64,000 nt of DNA from Endozoicomonas sp. NE40 (GCF_040549045.1 NZ_JBEWTB010000002.1:310001-374000); one strand, 5' to 3'; counted from the stretch's first letter, positions 17,757-27,617 are shown. Notes: generated by a model not told the origin, from the letters alone. Numbers and translations are program-made.

Positions 17757-19226
17757 TTAACCAACACGATAGTTTGGCGCTTCTTTGGTAATCGTCACGT
17801 CGTGTACGTGAGATTCCTTCATACCGGCATTGGTCACACGAACAAACTCCGGTACAGAGCGCATGGTGAGAATATCGGCAGAACCGGTATAACCCATGGC
17901 AGCGCGCAGACCACCGACCATCTGGTGAATGATGGCGCTCAATGGCCCCTTGTAAGGCACCCGGCCTTCAATACCTTCAGGTACCAGCTTTTCAGTACCG
18001 TCTTCAGTACTCTGGAAGTAACGGTCACTGGAGCCGGAAGCCTGGGCCATAGCACCCAGGGAACCCATACCACGGTAAGCCTTATAGCTTCGACCCTGGA
18101 ACAGTTCAACCTCGCCCGGCGCTTCCTCGGTACCCGCCAGCATACTGCCAAGCATAACGGTACTGGCACCGGCAACAACTGCCTTGGCAAGATCGCCGGA
18201 GAAACGGATACCGCCGTCAGCTATCACAGGAACATTGGTATCTTTCAGGGCTTCAACCACATTAGCCACCGCTGAAATTTGCGGCACACCAATACCGGTA
18301 ACAATACGGGTGGTACAGATAGAACCCGGCCCGATACCGACCTTGACACCGTCTGCACCGGCTTCCGCCAGAGCTCGCGCTGCAGCACCAGTGGCGATAT
18401 TACCACCAATTACCTGAACGTGCGGATAAGTGTCCTTAACCCAGCGAACACGTTCAATCACTCCCTTAGAGTGACCATGAGCGGTATCAACAATGACCAC
18501 GTCAACACCAGCATCCACCAGTGCGGCTACACGCTCAGGGGTTTCTGGTCCGGTACCAACCGCTGCACCTACGCGCAACTGACCATGATCGTCTTTACTG
18601 GCCAGAGGGTAGTCCTGGGCTTTCTTGATATCCTTAACGGTCATCATGCCTACCAGACCAAAATTGTCATTAACTACCAGCACCTTTTCAATGCGATGCT
18701 TGTGCAGCAATTTGCGAACCGTTTCCTGGTCGGTACCTTCCAGCACTGTCACCAGACGGTCTTTTGGCGTCATGATCTGGGAAACAATTTTGTCCAGGTT
18801 AGAGACAAAACGCACGTCACGACTGGTGACAATACCCACCAAATCGTCGCCATCCAGCACCGGAACGCCGGAAATTTTATGCTTGCCGGTCAGTTCCAGC
18901 AGATCACGCACTGTGGCAGATGAGTCGATAGTGATCGGGTCTTTCACCACGCCACTTTCATGCTTCTTAACCTTACGAACCTCGTTGGCCTGCTGGGCAA
19001 CGGTCATATTCTTGTGAATAATACCAATGCCACCTTCCTGAGCCATGGCAATCGCCAGACGGGCTTCAGTAACGGTATCCATGGCAGCAGAGATCAGCGG
19101 AATATTCAGTTCAATGTCGCGGGTCAGGCGGGTCTTGAGAGAAACATCTTTCGGGAGGACTTCGGAATAGCCTGGCAAAAGCAGGACATCGTCGAAGGTG
19201 AGGGCTTCTTGGGCAATTCTCAGCAT
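17757..19226 (-). CDS. guaB: IMP dehydrogenase
   Basis: A 489-residue NAD-dependent enzyme oxidising IMP to XMP, the first dedicated step of GMP synthesis. Features in order are the barrel start LTFDDVLLLPGYSEVLP, the inserted CBS pair (about 95-205, with GIVTSRDVRF), the catalytic loop GPGSICTTRI with the active-site cysteine, and the flap YRGMGSLGAM. Length is standard. It heads a guaB-guaA pair. Confidence 0.98.
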   Translation of the reverse strand: MLRIAQEALTFDDVLLLPGYSEVLPKDVSLKTRLTRDIELNIPLISAAMDTVTEARLAIAMAQEGGIGIIHKNMTVAQQANEVRKVKKHESGVVKDPITIDSSATVRDLLELTGKHKISGVPVLDGDDLVGIVTSRDVRFVSNLDKIVSQIMTPKDRLVTVLEGTDQETVRKLLHKHRIEKVLVVNDNFGLVGMMTVKDIKKAQDYPLASKDDHGQLRVGAAVGTGPETPERVAALVDAGVDVVIVDTAHGHSKGVIERVRWVKDTYPHVQVIGGNIATGAAARALAEAGADGVKVGIGPGSICTTRIVTGIGVPQISAVANVVEALKDTNVPVIADGGIRFSGDLAKAVVAGASTVMLGSMLAGTEEAPGEVELFQGRSYKAYRGMGSLGAMAQASGSSDRYFQSTEDGTEKLVPEGIEGRVPYKGPLSAIIHQMVGGLRAAMGYTGSADILTMRSVPEFVRVTNAGMKESHVHDVTITKEAPNYRVG

Positions 19227-19343
19227 TACCTGTTACCAATCCAGTACGTTGATAAAATTGCGGATAAAATTTCTGGGATTTTACCGCAGTCCGCATTCCT
19301 ATCACACGCAGAATACCTTGAAATTATTAGAATGCCAATACAA

Positions 19344-19373
19344 AAAAACCGCAACTTCTCAGCTGCGGTTTTT
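19344..19373. terminator. Bidirectional terminator downstream of dcu gene
   Basis: AAAAACCGCA and TGCGGTTTTT form a perfect 10-bp stem around a 10-base loop, giving U-tracts in both directions. It ends the dcu-like minus-strand transcript ahead of guaB. Confidence 0.85.
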
Positions 19374-19408
19374 CAACACTCAATGTTTTTTTCTTTTACA
19401 TCAGACAG

Positions 19409-20725
19409 TTACAGCACAATTCCAGAGATCACAAAACCAGCAACCACGGAGAAGATAATAGACATCAGACCCGGCAGCATAAAGCTGTGGTTAAACACAT
19501 ACTTACCGATTTTAGTCGTACCCGTGCTGTCAAAGTCGATGGAGGCAATGATCGGGCCGTAGTTAGGTACAAAGAAGTAACCGTTTACCGCCGGGAACAT
19601 AGCGATCAGGGCAGGAGCCGGCAGACCCAGGGCAACACCCAGAGGCATCAGAGTACCTGTGGTCGCGCCCTGACTGTTCACCATCACAGACAGTACGAAC
19701 AGGGCAATAGCAAAGGCCCATGGGTACATGCTGACCATTTCGCCGATACCGGACTTCAGCATGGCATCGTGAGCACCAAAGAATGTATCACCCAGCCACG
19801 CGATACCGAAGATCGCAATAACAGCACGCATACCCGCAATAAATACGTCACCACGAGTTACCTCGGCAACATTAACGCCACACAGTGCCACCATGGCTGC
19901 ACCCGCACACAGCATAACAATTTCGATGGTATGAGCCATACCCATTCTTGCGCCGGACTCAAACACAGGACGCAGGGACGGGAAGGCACCCATAACAACA
20001 ACCGTTACAGCCGCCAGCAGGAAGATCCCAACAGACTTCTTCGCACCCGGCTTCAGCTCTGTAACCAGCTCACCGCTTTCCTCTTCCATTTTGGCGCGGA
20101 AAGCAGGGTCCTGCATACGCTTCTGGAATTCAGGATCATCTTTCAGCTCTTTACCCAGCTTGTTAGTCACCAGAGCCGCCAGACCCAGACCAATAACAGT
20201 AGAAGGGATGGTAACACTCAGAATACCTGCCAGAGTGATATCAAAGTCACCCAGGAAACCCAGCAGTGCAACCGTAGCCGCAGCGATCGGACTGGCAACA
20301 ATACCCACCTGGGAAGCAATCACCGCCATGGAAAGAGGACGCTCAGGACGAACCCCGGTACGACGGGATACTTCAGCGATAACCGGCAGTACAGAGTAAG
20401 CAACATGGCCGGTACCGGCAAACATGGTGAATACGTAGGTAACCGCTGGAGCCATAAAGGTGATACGCTTAGGGTTCTTACGCAGAATCTTCTCAGCCAC
20501 CTGAACCAGATAGTCAAGACCTCCGGCAGCCTGCATACAGGCAGCTGCGGACACCACCGCGACGATCATCAGCATAACGTCAATCGGCGGGCTGGTTGGC
20601 TGCAGACCAAACACAAAGCTCAGAATAGCGAGGCCAACCCCTCCCATCAAACCAAGACCAACGCCACCAATGCGCGCACCAATCAGAATACAGGCCAGAA
20701 CGACCAGAAGTTGCACAAGAAACAT
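19409..20725 (-). CDS. Anaerobic C4-dicarboxylate transporter, DcuA/DcuB family
   Basis: A 438-residue inner-membrane carrier with 10-12 hydrophobic segments. Family signatures are the N-terminal GARIGGVGLGLMGGVGL, AGGLDYLVQVAEKILRKNPK, FAGTGHVAYSVLPVI, and the C-terminal FDSTGTTKIGKYVFNHSFMLPGL. Dcu carriers exchange fumarate, aspartate or malate for succinate during anaerobic respiration; a class I fumarase gene lies at the other end of the window. DcuA and DcuB cannot be told apart safely by eye. It is inserted between guaB and xseA, which are neighbours in E. coli. Confidence 0.92.
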   Translation of the reverse strand: MFLVQLLVVLACILIGARIGGVGLGLMGGVGLAILSFVFGLQPTSPPIDVMLMIVAVVSAAACMQAAGGLDYLVQVAEKILRKNPKRITFMAPAVTYVFTMFAGTGHVAYSVLPVIAEVSRRTGVRPERPLSMAVIASQVGIVASPIAAATVALLGFLGDFDITLAGILSVTIPSTVIGLGLAALVTNKLGKELKDDPEFQKRMQDPAFRAKMEEESGELVTELKPGAKKSVGIFLLAAVTVVVMGAFPSLRPVFESGARMGMAHTIEIVMLCAGAAMVALCGVNVAEVTRGDVFIAGMRAVIAIFGIAWLGDTFFGAHDAMLKSGIGEMVSMYPWAFAIALFVLSVMVNSQGATTGTLMPLGVALGLPAPALIAMFPAVNGYFFVPNYGPIIASIDFDSTGTTKIGKYVFNHSFMLPGLMSIIFSVVAGFVISGIVL

Positions 20726-20898
20726 AACAACCCTTAACAGGAAATGAGAAAACAGTTAACGTCTAAATTGTAATCACTACGTATTAATTAATATATTAGT
20801 GACAACATATTAACCATTAAGTGATTTCCGTTAATTCTCAGCAATTTAGACGGGGTATCGAAATCTTCACTGCAACACCACCTGACTTGAGTCAAACA

Positions 20899-22287
20899 AT
20901 GCACGGTCAAAACCTATACAACTTTTCAGACGACTCATTCTCACAATCGTCAACACATCGCCCGCTGACTGTCACAGAATTGAACAGTCGTACTCGCCGC
21001 ATGCTGGAAACGCATTTTGGCAATGTTCGCGTAGAAGGCGAACTCTCAGCTCTTGCACGTCCGCGCTCGGGCCACTGGTATTTCACCTTAAAAGACTCCA
21101 GTGCGCAGATACGCTGCGCCATGTTCAAAAACCGTAACAACAGCCTGAAGTTCACTCCGGTCGAAGGCATGCAACTACTGCTACGGGGACGGGTCAGCCT
21201 GTATGAGGGTCGCGGCGACTACCAGTTAATCGTAGATCATATGGAAGAAGCCGGCGCCGGAGCGCTGCAGCGGGCTTTTGAAGAGCTGAAGACAAAACTG
21301 GCCAGTGAAGGTTTGTTCAGCGCCGGGCGCAAACGAGATATCCCAACACTGCCCGGGCATATCGGGGTGGTCACTTCCCCCACCGGAGCGGCCATCAAAG
21401 ATATTCTCGCCGTACTTAAACGACGCTTTCCTGCTATTAAGGTGACAGTGATACCGGCTGCCGTTCAGGGTAAAAAAGCCAGCGGGGAGATTGTGAATGC
21501 CATCCAACTGGCTAACCGGATGCCCGACCTTGATGTATTAATTGTTGGCCGGGGCGGTGGTTCTCTGGAAGACCTCTGGCCTTTCAACGAAGAACCCGTT
21601 GCCAGGGCAATAGCCAGCAGCGCACTGCCTGTTGTCAGCGCTGTCGGGCATGAAATTGATTTTACCATTGCAGACTTTGTGGCGGACTACAGAGCCCCAA
21701 CGCCTTCGGCGGCTGCCGAAATTCTTAGCCCGGATCGTCAGGAATGGCTGCATAAACTGGATATGCTGAACCGCAAACTCAACACCCACATTCAGCACAA
21801 ACTGCAGACGACCAGCCAGTCACTGGACAATATCAGCCTGCGCCTGCGACACCCGGGAGAGCGTTTAAGGGAACATAATCAACGACTGGACGACCTTGAA
21901 ATCCGACTGCAGCAGGCCATGACCATCACCCTGCAGAACCAGCATTCAAACACTCAACAATTACAAAGCAGGCTGCTGCAGCAATCCCCTGCCAGGCTGG
22001 TTGAAAAAATCAGACATCGAACAGAGTATCTGTCTGAAAATCTTCAACACCAGATACAGAAAAAACTGGAACGCCAAAACCATCAGCTGCAACAGCTATC
22101 CGGACACCTGAACGTCGTCAGCCCTCTTGCCACCCTGTCGAGGGGTTACTCTATTGTGCAGAAAGGTGAAGACATAATAAGGGATGTGAACACACTGAAC
22201 CCGGGCGACCAGATCACCACCCGCTTCAGCTCAGGCTCTGCAAGCTGCACCGTGGATTCGCTACACCCGGAAAGCCCGAAGGCCTGA
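20899..22287 (+). CDS. xseA: Exodeoxyribonuclease VII large subunit
   Basis: A 462-residue nuclease subunit that, with several XseB copies, degrades single-stranded DNA. The N-terminal OB fold is seen in VRVEGELSAL and GHWYFTLKD. The catalytic core has GVVTSPTGAAIKDIL, VGRGGGSLEDLWPFNEE, SAVGHEIDFTIADFVAD and RAPTPSAAAE. A long coiled-coil follows (about 270-420) and then the C-terminal LSRGYSIVQ. ATG 20899 gives the usual length; an in-frame GTG at 20821 is possible, and neither has a strong ribosome site. Divergent from dcu; xseB is not in the window. Confidence 0.96.
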   Translation: MHGQNLYNFSDDSFSQSSTHRPLTVTELNSRTRRMLETHFGNVRVEGELSALARPRSGHWYFTLKDSSAQIRCAMFKNRNNSLKFTPVEGMQLLLRGRVSLYEGRGDYQLIVDHMEEAGAGALQRAFEELKTKLASEGLFSAGRKRDIPTLPGHIGVVTSPTGAAIKDILAVLKRRFPAIKVTVIPAAVQGKKASGEIVNAIQLANRMPDLDVLIVGRGGGSLEDLWPFNEEPVARAIASSALPVVSAVGHEIDFTIADFVADYRAPTPSAAAEILSPDRQEWLHKLDMLNRKLNTHIQHKLQTTSQSLDNISLRLRHPGERLREHNQRLDDLEIRLQQAMTITLQNQHSNTQQLQSRLLQQSPARLVEKIRHRTEYLSENLQHQIQKKLERQNHQLQQLSGHLNVVSPLATLSRGYSIVQKGEDIIRDVNTLNPGDQITTRFSSGSASCTVDSLHPESPKA

Positions 22288-22307
22288 CCATCAGCCCTGC
22301 CAGCAAC

Positions 22308-22628
22308 TTACTGTTGCTGGTAGTGAACCGCAATCCACAAAGAATCCTGATCCGGGTCGGTCCACTCTACCCGATGCCTTAAATGAGCAGGCAGATGAAG
22401 GCTATCACCGGGCGACAACTGAATCAGTTCCTGCTTCCCTTCAATTTTCAGCGACGCCGCCCCGGTCAGCAGCACCACCCACTCATCCCTGTCCTGGTCA
22501 TACCACTCACCTTCCGGCGTCACATGCCCCCTGGAAACAATGCGCTCTATCGTCACCCCTTTGCCTTCAGCCAGAACCTCAATAAACTCCTGTGGTAATG
22601 ACCGGGGAATATTGTCAAACAGATTCAT
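22308..22628 (-). CDS. Small cupin-domain protein
   Basis: A 106-residue single cupin barrel. The two cupin motifs are recognisable as DEWVVLLTGAASLKIEG and PGDSLHLPAHLRHRVEWTD, with candidate metal-binding glutamate and histidines. The substrate is unknown; the VLLTGxAxL and HRV pattern is close to small proteins annotated only as cupin-domain. GGAGG lies five bases before ATG 22628; a GTG immediately upstream is less well spaced. It sits between xseA and der, facing xseA. Confidence 0.85.
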   Translation of the reverse strand: MNLFDNIPRSLPQEFIEVLAEGKGVTIERIVSRGHVTPEGEWYDQDRDEWVVLLTGAASLKIEGKQELIQLSPGDSLHLPAHLRHRVEWTDPDQDSLWIAVHYQQQ

Positions 22629-22713
22629 CACTGCCTCCGGGAAGCCTTTAAACCATGACAGCTACTATGTTACAGCTACCACCTTGCGACTATCACCTTA
22701 AAAAATGACAACC

Positions 22714-24189
22714 TCAGGAAGTCCCTTTTCTGCGAGTTTGCACCTTCTTCTTTTTCTTGTTCAGTTTTTTCTCGCTGACCTCAATGGTACGACGCTTATG
22801 AGTCACCTTGCGACCGTCACCCGTATTCTTCCGGTGCTCACGTTTACGGTCTTCATAAGGGTTCTCGCTGGTACGGAACTCAATACGAATAGGCGTCCCC
22901 ATAATTTTCAGCACTTTGCGGAAAGTATTTTCCAGATAGCGCTTGTAAGAAGCCGGCACTTCTTCCGTCTGATTACCATGGATAATAATCGTTGGCGGAT
23001 TCATTGCGCCCGCATGGCAGTAACGCAACTTGATACGGCGGTTGCGAACCATGGGCGGCTGATGAATTTTTACTGCGTCTTCCAGAATACGGGTCAGCTG
23101 GTTTGTGGACAGCTTACGGGTGGCACACTCGTACGCTTCATCAATCGACTCATAGAGATGTCCTACATTTGTACCATGCAGTGCGGAAATCATGTGAATC
23201 CGGGCGAAGTTAATAAACTCCAGGCGGCGCGACAACTCTTCCTTCACCCGTTTGCGGGCTTCTTCCTTCATGCCGTCCCACTTGTTGACCGCAATCACCA
23301 CCGCGCGACCAGCATCCAGAACAAAGCCCAGCATGTGCAGATCCTGCTCCACAATACCTTCGCGGGCATCCACCACCAGCACAACCACATTGGCATCTTC
23401 GATGGCTTTCAGGGTTTTGACCACCGAGAACTTCTCGGCAATCTCATGCACTTTACCGCGACGACGCACACCGGCCGTATCGATCAGGGTGTATTCCTGC
23501 CCAAAACGCTCATAAGGAATGTACACACTGTCACGGGTGGTACCCGCCTGATCATAAACCACCACACGATCTTCACCCAGCAGGCGGTTAACGAGGGTCG
23601 ACTTGCCTACATTCGGACGACCGACAATACCAATCTTGATACCGCGCGCTTTTACTGTTTCCGTCTCGTATTCTTCATCGAACTCTTCCGGGTTCAGCGC
23701 CTTGTTCTCTTCCAGGACATCATCAATCATGCCTCGCACACCACGGCCGTGAACGGCAGCGATATGGAATGCTTCACCAAAGCCCAGTACAGCAAAGTCT
23801 GCTTCTGCCTGATCGGCATCAATACTGTCAGTCTTGTTGAGTACCAGATGATAACGCTTGTTCTGCTTGCGCAGATGATCAGCAATCATCTCATCCGCCG
23901 CTGTCAGCCCCGCACGGGCATCCACCAGAAACAGAACAATATCCGCCTCCTGAATAGCCGCCAGAGACTGCTCAGCCATAACGGAATCAATGCCTTCCTC
24001 ATCACCACTGATACCACCGGTATCAACAACAATATAGGGACTGGCACCAATTTTTCCTTCACCGTATTTACGGTCACGGGTCAGGCCAGCGACATTAGCC
24101 ACCAGCGCATCACGTGAACGCGTCAGGCGATTAAACAGGGTGGACTTGCCCACATTGGGACGCCCCACCAGAGCAATAACAGGAACCAT
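22714..24189 (-). CDS. der: Ribosome-associated GTPase Der (EngA)
   Basis: A 491-residue double GTPase needed for 50S ribosome assembly. Two tandem G domains each show GRPNVGKST loops, DTGG/DTAG switches and NKTD or NKWD specificity motifs, followed by a C-terminal KH-like domain. The C-terminus ends in a lysine/arginine-rich tail (KKLNKKKKKVQTRRKG) likely to contact rRNA. It lies downstream of bamB in the usual hisS-yfgM-bamB-der order, 251 bases away. Confidence 0.98.
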   Translation of the reverse strand: MVPVIALVGRPNVGKSTLFNRLTRSRDALVANVAGLTRDRKYGEGKIGASPYIVVDTGGISGDEEGIDSVMAEQSLAAIQEADIVLFLVDARAGLTAADEMIADHLRKQNKRYHLVLNKTDSIDADQAEADFAVLGFGEAFHIAAVHGRGVRGMIDDVLEENKALNPEEFDEEYETETVKARGIKIGIVGRPNVGKSTLVNRLLGEDRVVVYDQAGTTRDSVYIPYERFGQEYTLIDTAGVRRRGKVHEIAEKFSVVKTLKAIEDANVVVLVVDAREGIVEQDLHMLGFVLDAGRAVVIAVNKWDGMKEEARKRVKEELSRRLEFINFARIHMISALHGTNVGHLYESIDEAYECATRKLSTNQLTRILEDAVKIHQPPMVRNRRIKLRYCHAGAMNPPTIIIHGNQTEEVPASYKRYLENTFRKVLKIMGTPIRIEFRTSENPYEDRKREHRKNTGDGRKVTHKRRTIEVSEKKLNKKKKKVQTRRKGTS

Positions 24190-24243
24190 ACTTCTCTTAC
24201 CATCAACGCTGCCGGGCTTTTTCCCGAATAGAAAATCGCTGAA

Positions 24244-24295
24244 CAGAAAGCCTCTAAAACAGAAAGCCTCTAAAACAGAAAGCTTCTAAACAGAA
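24244..24295 (+). repeat. 16-bp tandem repeat between der and bamB
   Basis: CAGAAAGCCTCTAAAA starts at 24244, 24260 and 24276 (third copy with two changes), followed by a partial CAGAAAA. The interval is non-coding. Confidence 0.8.
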
Positions 24296-24368
24296 AACAA
24301 ACCAGCAACATTTTAAAACGAACCGCTGCAAGCACTATGGTTTTCACAGCAGTTTTAAAAACACAAAA

Positions 24369-24397
24369 CGGGCTGAACCTGTTCAGGATTCAGCCCG
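24369..24397 (-). terminator. Terminator-like hairpin downstream of bamB
   Basis: CGGGCTGAA and TTCAGCCCG form a perfect 9-bp stem; read on the minus strand it is followed by TTTTGTGTTTTT. It would end the transcript after bamB, so der may have its own promoter in the 170 bases that follow. Confidence 0.7.
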
Positions 24398-24440
24398 ATG
24401 AGAAACTAACGGTCAGAACCCGCAGGGTTCTGACTAAGTA

Positions 24441-25592
24441 TTATTTTCTGTCCAGCGCGTACAGCTTGCCTTTGGCATCCAGCACAAACAGCAGATCACC
24501 AGCGGATACCGGTTGCGCCTTAATGGCTGTCCCTACCTTGTAGCGACCCGCCATACTGCCATCCACCTGAGACAACAGGTGAACATAACCATCCAGATCA
24601 CCCACTGCAACATAGCTGCTATAAGCAGCCGGCGCACTGACCTGACGATATTCCAGCTGATCCTGACGCCAGCCAACCGCACCGGTACGCTGATCAATGG
24701 AGCTGACATAACTGTCCTGATCCGTCAGGTACAGGGAGCCAAACCCGGAAGACATGGACTTGTAACTGGAAATTTCACGATTCCAGCGCACCCGGCCACT
24801 GTACATATCCAGCGCGGCAGCATTGCCCTGATAGCTGACCATAAACACGTTATCACCCACAATCAGCGGTGACGCGTTAATATCAACCATACGCTCCAGC
24901 TCAGAGGAACCTTTCGGCAAAGCTACTTTACTGGCCCATAACGGTGTGCCGTCTTCAATACGGTAAGCCCGGGCCTCACCACTGTGGAAACCGGCAAAAA
25001 CAGCACCGTTTTCAATACGTGGTGAACTGGAGCCCCGGAGCGTCAGAGCTGGCTGCAGATTTTCCTGCGCCCAGATTATTTGGCCGCTTTCAGCGTTAAT
25101 AGCGGTTACGGTATCGTCAATGCTTTGCACAACCACCGTATTGCCGCTCACCTGAGGGACAGAAATCACTTCACTGCTAACACGGGTTTCCCAGAGATCA
25201 CTGCCATCTTCAGCGCTCAGAGCCAGCACGCGACCATCCAGGGTACCCAGCAGCAACATGCCCTGCATGGCGTTAATGCCACCGCCAACCTGAACGCCCA
25301 GCTTGCGATTCCAGACCCGCTTACCGGTCTCCGCCTCCAACGCTGTAATGGTACCTTCAGCGCCCGCTGAATAGATCACATCTCCAAAAACAGAAGGCTT
25401 CAGCTGTTCATACCCACCACGAACACCTTCACCAATGTTCTGGGACCAGACCTGTTTCATTTCAACACTGGCTTCAAAACTGGTCAGCGGTTTGGGGGTA
25501 CGAACCTCTTCTTCATCCTTGGAGAACATACCACAGGCCGTCAAACCCAGCGACAGGGTGACAACCAGCAGCGATCTGAAAAACCTTTCCAT
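24441..25592 (-). CDS. bamB: Outer-membrane assembly lipoprotein BamB
   Basis: A 383-residue lipoprotein of the BAM complex that folds beta-barrel proteins into the outer membrane. The N-terminus is a signal peptide with lipobox LTAC (Cys 20). The rest is a beta-propeller of PQQ-like repeats with recurrent patterns such as GKRVWNRKLG, GSDLWETRV and GRVRWNREI. AAGAGGG lies at the end of yfgM, whose stop is three bases from this ATG, so the two are co-translated. Confidence 0.96.
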   Translation of the reverse strand: MERFFRSLLVVTLSLGLTACGMFSKDEEEVRTPKPLTSFEASVEMKQVWSQNIGEGVRGGYEQLKPSVFGDVIYSAGAEGTITALEAETGKRVWNRKLGVQVGGGINAMQGMLLLGTLDGRVLALSAEDGSDLWETRVSSEVISVPQVSGNTVVVQSIDDTVTAINAESGQIIWAQENLQPALTLRGSSSPRIENGAVFAGFHSGEARAYRIEDGTPLWASKVALPKGSSELERMVDINASPLIVGDNVFMVSYQGNAAALDMYSGRVRWNREISSYKSMSSGFGSLYLTDQDSYVSSIDQRTGAVGWRQDQLEYRQVSAPAAYSSYVAVGDLDGYVHLLSQVDGSMAGRYKVGTAIKAQPVSAGDLLFVLDAKGKLYALDRK

Positions 25593-25595
25593 GCA

Positions 25596-26270
25596 TTAGC
25601 CCTCTTTTACGTTAGCTGCCAGATCGTCCAGTTTGAATTGCAGAACAGGCAGGGACTCACCGTGGTCACGGGCAGCCTCCAGTGCTTTCTGGTAGGCGGC
25701 GCGCGCCTTGTCCAGCTGCCCCAGAGCAACATAGGCGTCACCACGCACACCTTCAACGGTTGCAGTGAATGCCTCGTCCGCTTTTCCAGCAGCCAGCACA
25801 TCCAGGGCAACCTGCGCATTCTCATCGCCCTGCCCCAGAATAACGCGCGCCAGACGCGTACGGGCCACCTGCTCTACTTCCGCTTCAGGCTTGTTGTCCA
25901 GCACCCACTCCAGAGAAGCACGGGCAGAGTCAAGATCATTCTCCAGCACCTGCTGTTGAGCCTGAATCATGGTGGCGAACGATGCGTAACGGGTACCACT
26001 GTAGTCGTCCTGCAGATTGCTGACCACATGAGTCATCGTGGTTTTCTGTTCTTCTGACAGGGCTTCAGCCATCTGGCCTGCCTGAGTGGTTTCCAGCAGA
26101 TTCTGATACAGGGCAGAAGCCGCAGAGGCGGTTTCATGCTGATGCTTCTGATAAGCCTTATAGCCAAAAATAACCGCCATGGTAATGGCTACACCGTAAA
26201 CAGCCGGCTTGCCATATTCAGACCAGACGCGTTTAAGCAGCTCAATTTCTTCTTCGTCAGTACGGTTCAC
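25596..26270 (-). CDS. yfgM: YfgM, SecYEG-associated periplasmic TPR protein
   Basis: A 224-residue single-pass protein: a short acidic cytoplasmic N-terminus (TDEEEIELLKRVW), a membrane helix at about residues 22-38 (AVYGVAITMAVIFGYKAY), and a periplasmic TPR-like helical domain. In E. coli YfgM works with PpiD at the SecYEG translocon to hand over outer-membrane proteins, which fits its place beside bamB. Confidence 0.93.
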   Translation of the reverse strand: MNRTDEEEIELLKRVWSEYGKPAVYGVAITMAVIFGYKAYQKHQHETASAASALYQNLLETTQAGQMAEALSEEQKTTMTHVVSNLQDDYSGTRYASFATMIQAQQQVLENDLDSARASLEWVLDNKPEAEVEQVARTRLARVILGQGDENAQVALDVLAAGKADEAFTATVEGVRGDAYVALGQLDKARAAYQKALEAARDHGESLPVLQFKLDDLAANVKEG

Positions 26271-26345
26271 ACTCTTACTCCCGAGAAACCTTTTCCAATC
26301 ATCTCAGCCACCTGCACCTGACAGTCGCAGATGCAGGCATCAGGG

Positions 26346-27617
26346 TTATTTTGCCTGCAGGTACTCAATCGCTGCATTAACGTCCATGGTCTGCTGAGGC
26401 TCGTCACCGGCCAGAGGCTTAACGGTGACAGCACCGGCTGCCAGCTCGTCTTCACCAATAATCAGGGCAACTTCTGCGCCGCTGCTGTAGGCGCGCTTCA
26501 TCTGCCCCTTGAAACCACCACCGCAGTTCACCTGCATACGAAGATCAGGCAGACGGTTGCGAATGGTTTCCAGCACCGGCATGGCTCGTCCGCTTACGCC
26601 TTCACCCCGGGTGACCACAGCAACATCAATGGTCTTGTTAACGCTGTCCGGAATCAGGTTCAGGGTTTCCAGCAGCAGAACCAGTCGCTCCTGCCCCATG
26701 GCAAAACCAACGGCGGGCGTTGGTTTGCCACCCAGCAGTTCCACCAGGGCATCATAACGACCACCGCCACATACGGTTCCCTGGGCGCCCAGGCTGTCTG
26801 TAATCCATTCAAACACGGTTCGACTGTAGTAATCCAGCCCCCGCACCAGGGTTGGATTTACAACATAGTTAACACCTGCCGCATCCAGAATATTCTTCAA
26901 TGTTTCAAAATGCTCGCGGGACTCATCATCCAGATAATCCTGCAGGACAGGCGCATCTTTAACGATTTCCTGAGTACGTGCATCTTTACTGTCGAGAATA
27001 CGCATCGGGTTGATGCTCAGGCGACGCTGGCTGTCTTCATCCAGTTCGGATTCATACTGAGTCAGGTACTCAACCAGAGCGGTACGATAGTTCTGGCGAG
27101 CCTCCAGCGTACCCAGTGAATTCAATTCCAACCGAACATGTTCAGTCAACCCAAGTTCCTTCCAGAAGCGGGCTGTAAGAAGGATCAGCTCTGCATCTAT
27201 ATCCGCACCCGCCATGCCAAAGGTTTCCACACTAAACTGGTGAAACTGGCGATAACGCCCTTTCTGCGGACGCTCGTAACGAAACATTGGACCCGATGTC
27301 CACAGTCGCTGAACCTGATTGTAAAGCAGCCCATGCTGGATCGCCGCCCTTACACAACTCGCGGTCGATTCAGGACGCAATGAAAGACTTTCACCATTAC
27401 GATCATCAAAGGTGTACATCTCTTTTTCTACAACATCGGTACCGGCACCAATGCCACGGCTGAACAAGCCACTGGGCTCGACAATGGGCATGCGCATCTC
27501 GCTGTAGCCGTAGTTAGCCATCAGCTGCCGGAATTTACCTTCAAGATATTGCCATGCCGGACTCTGATCTGGCAGGAGATCGTTCATGCCACGAATAGCT
27601 TTCAGTTGCTTTGCCAA
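26346..27617 (-). CDS. hisS: Histidyl-tRNA synthetase
   Basis: A 423-residue class II aminoacyl-tRNA synthetase. Motif 2 appears around FRYERPQKGRYRQFHQ, the histidine-specific loops as LVRGLDYYSRTVFEW and GGGRYDALVE, and the C-terminal anticodon-binding domain follows. The start KQLKAIRGMNDLLPD is typical. It is followed by yfgM after 75 bases and preceded by rodZ after 107 bases; ispG, which commonly stands between rodZ and hisS, is absent. Confidence 0.98.
   Translation of the reverse strand: MAKQLKAIRGMNDLLPDQSPAWQYLEGKFRQLMANYGYSEMRMPIVEPSGLFSRGIGAGTDVVEKEMYTFDDRNGESLSLRPESTASCVRAAIQHGLLYNQVQRLWTSGPMFRYERPQKGRYRQFHQFSVETFGMAGADIDAELILLTARFWKELGLTEHVRLELNSLGTLEARQNYRTALVEYLTQYESELDEDSQRRLSINPMRILDSKDARTQEIVKDAPVLQDYLDDESREHFETLKNILDAAGVNYVVNPTLVRGLDYYSRTVFEWITDSLGAQGTVCGGGRYDALVELLGGKPTPAVGFAMGQERLVLLLETLNLIPDSVNKTIDVAVVTRGEGVSGRAMPVLETIRNRLPDLRMQVNCGGGFKGQMKRAYSSGAEVALIIGEDELAAGAVTVKPLAGDEPQQTMDVNAAIEYLQAK

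Noticed and set aside
16415..20737. Long antisense frames opposite guaA (16415-17704) and dcu (19487-20737)
   Set aside because: The strands opposite encode proteins with complete family motifs; the shadows have no recognisable domain.
22705..24117. 470-codon frame antisense to der
   Set aside because: Shadow of a gene with two intact GTPase domains.
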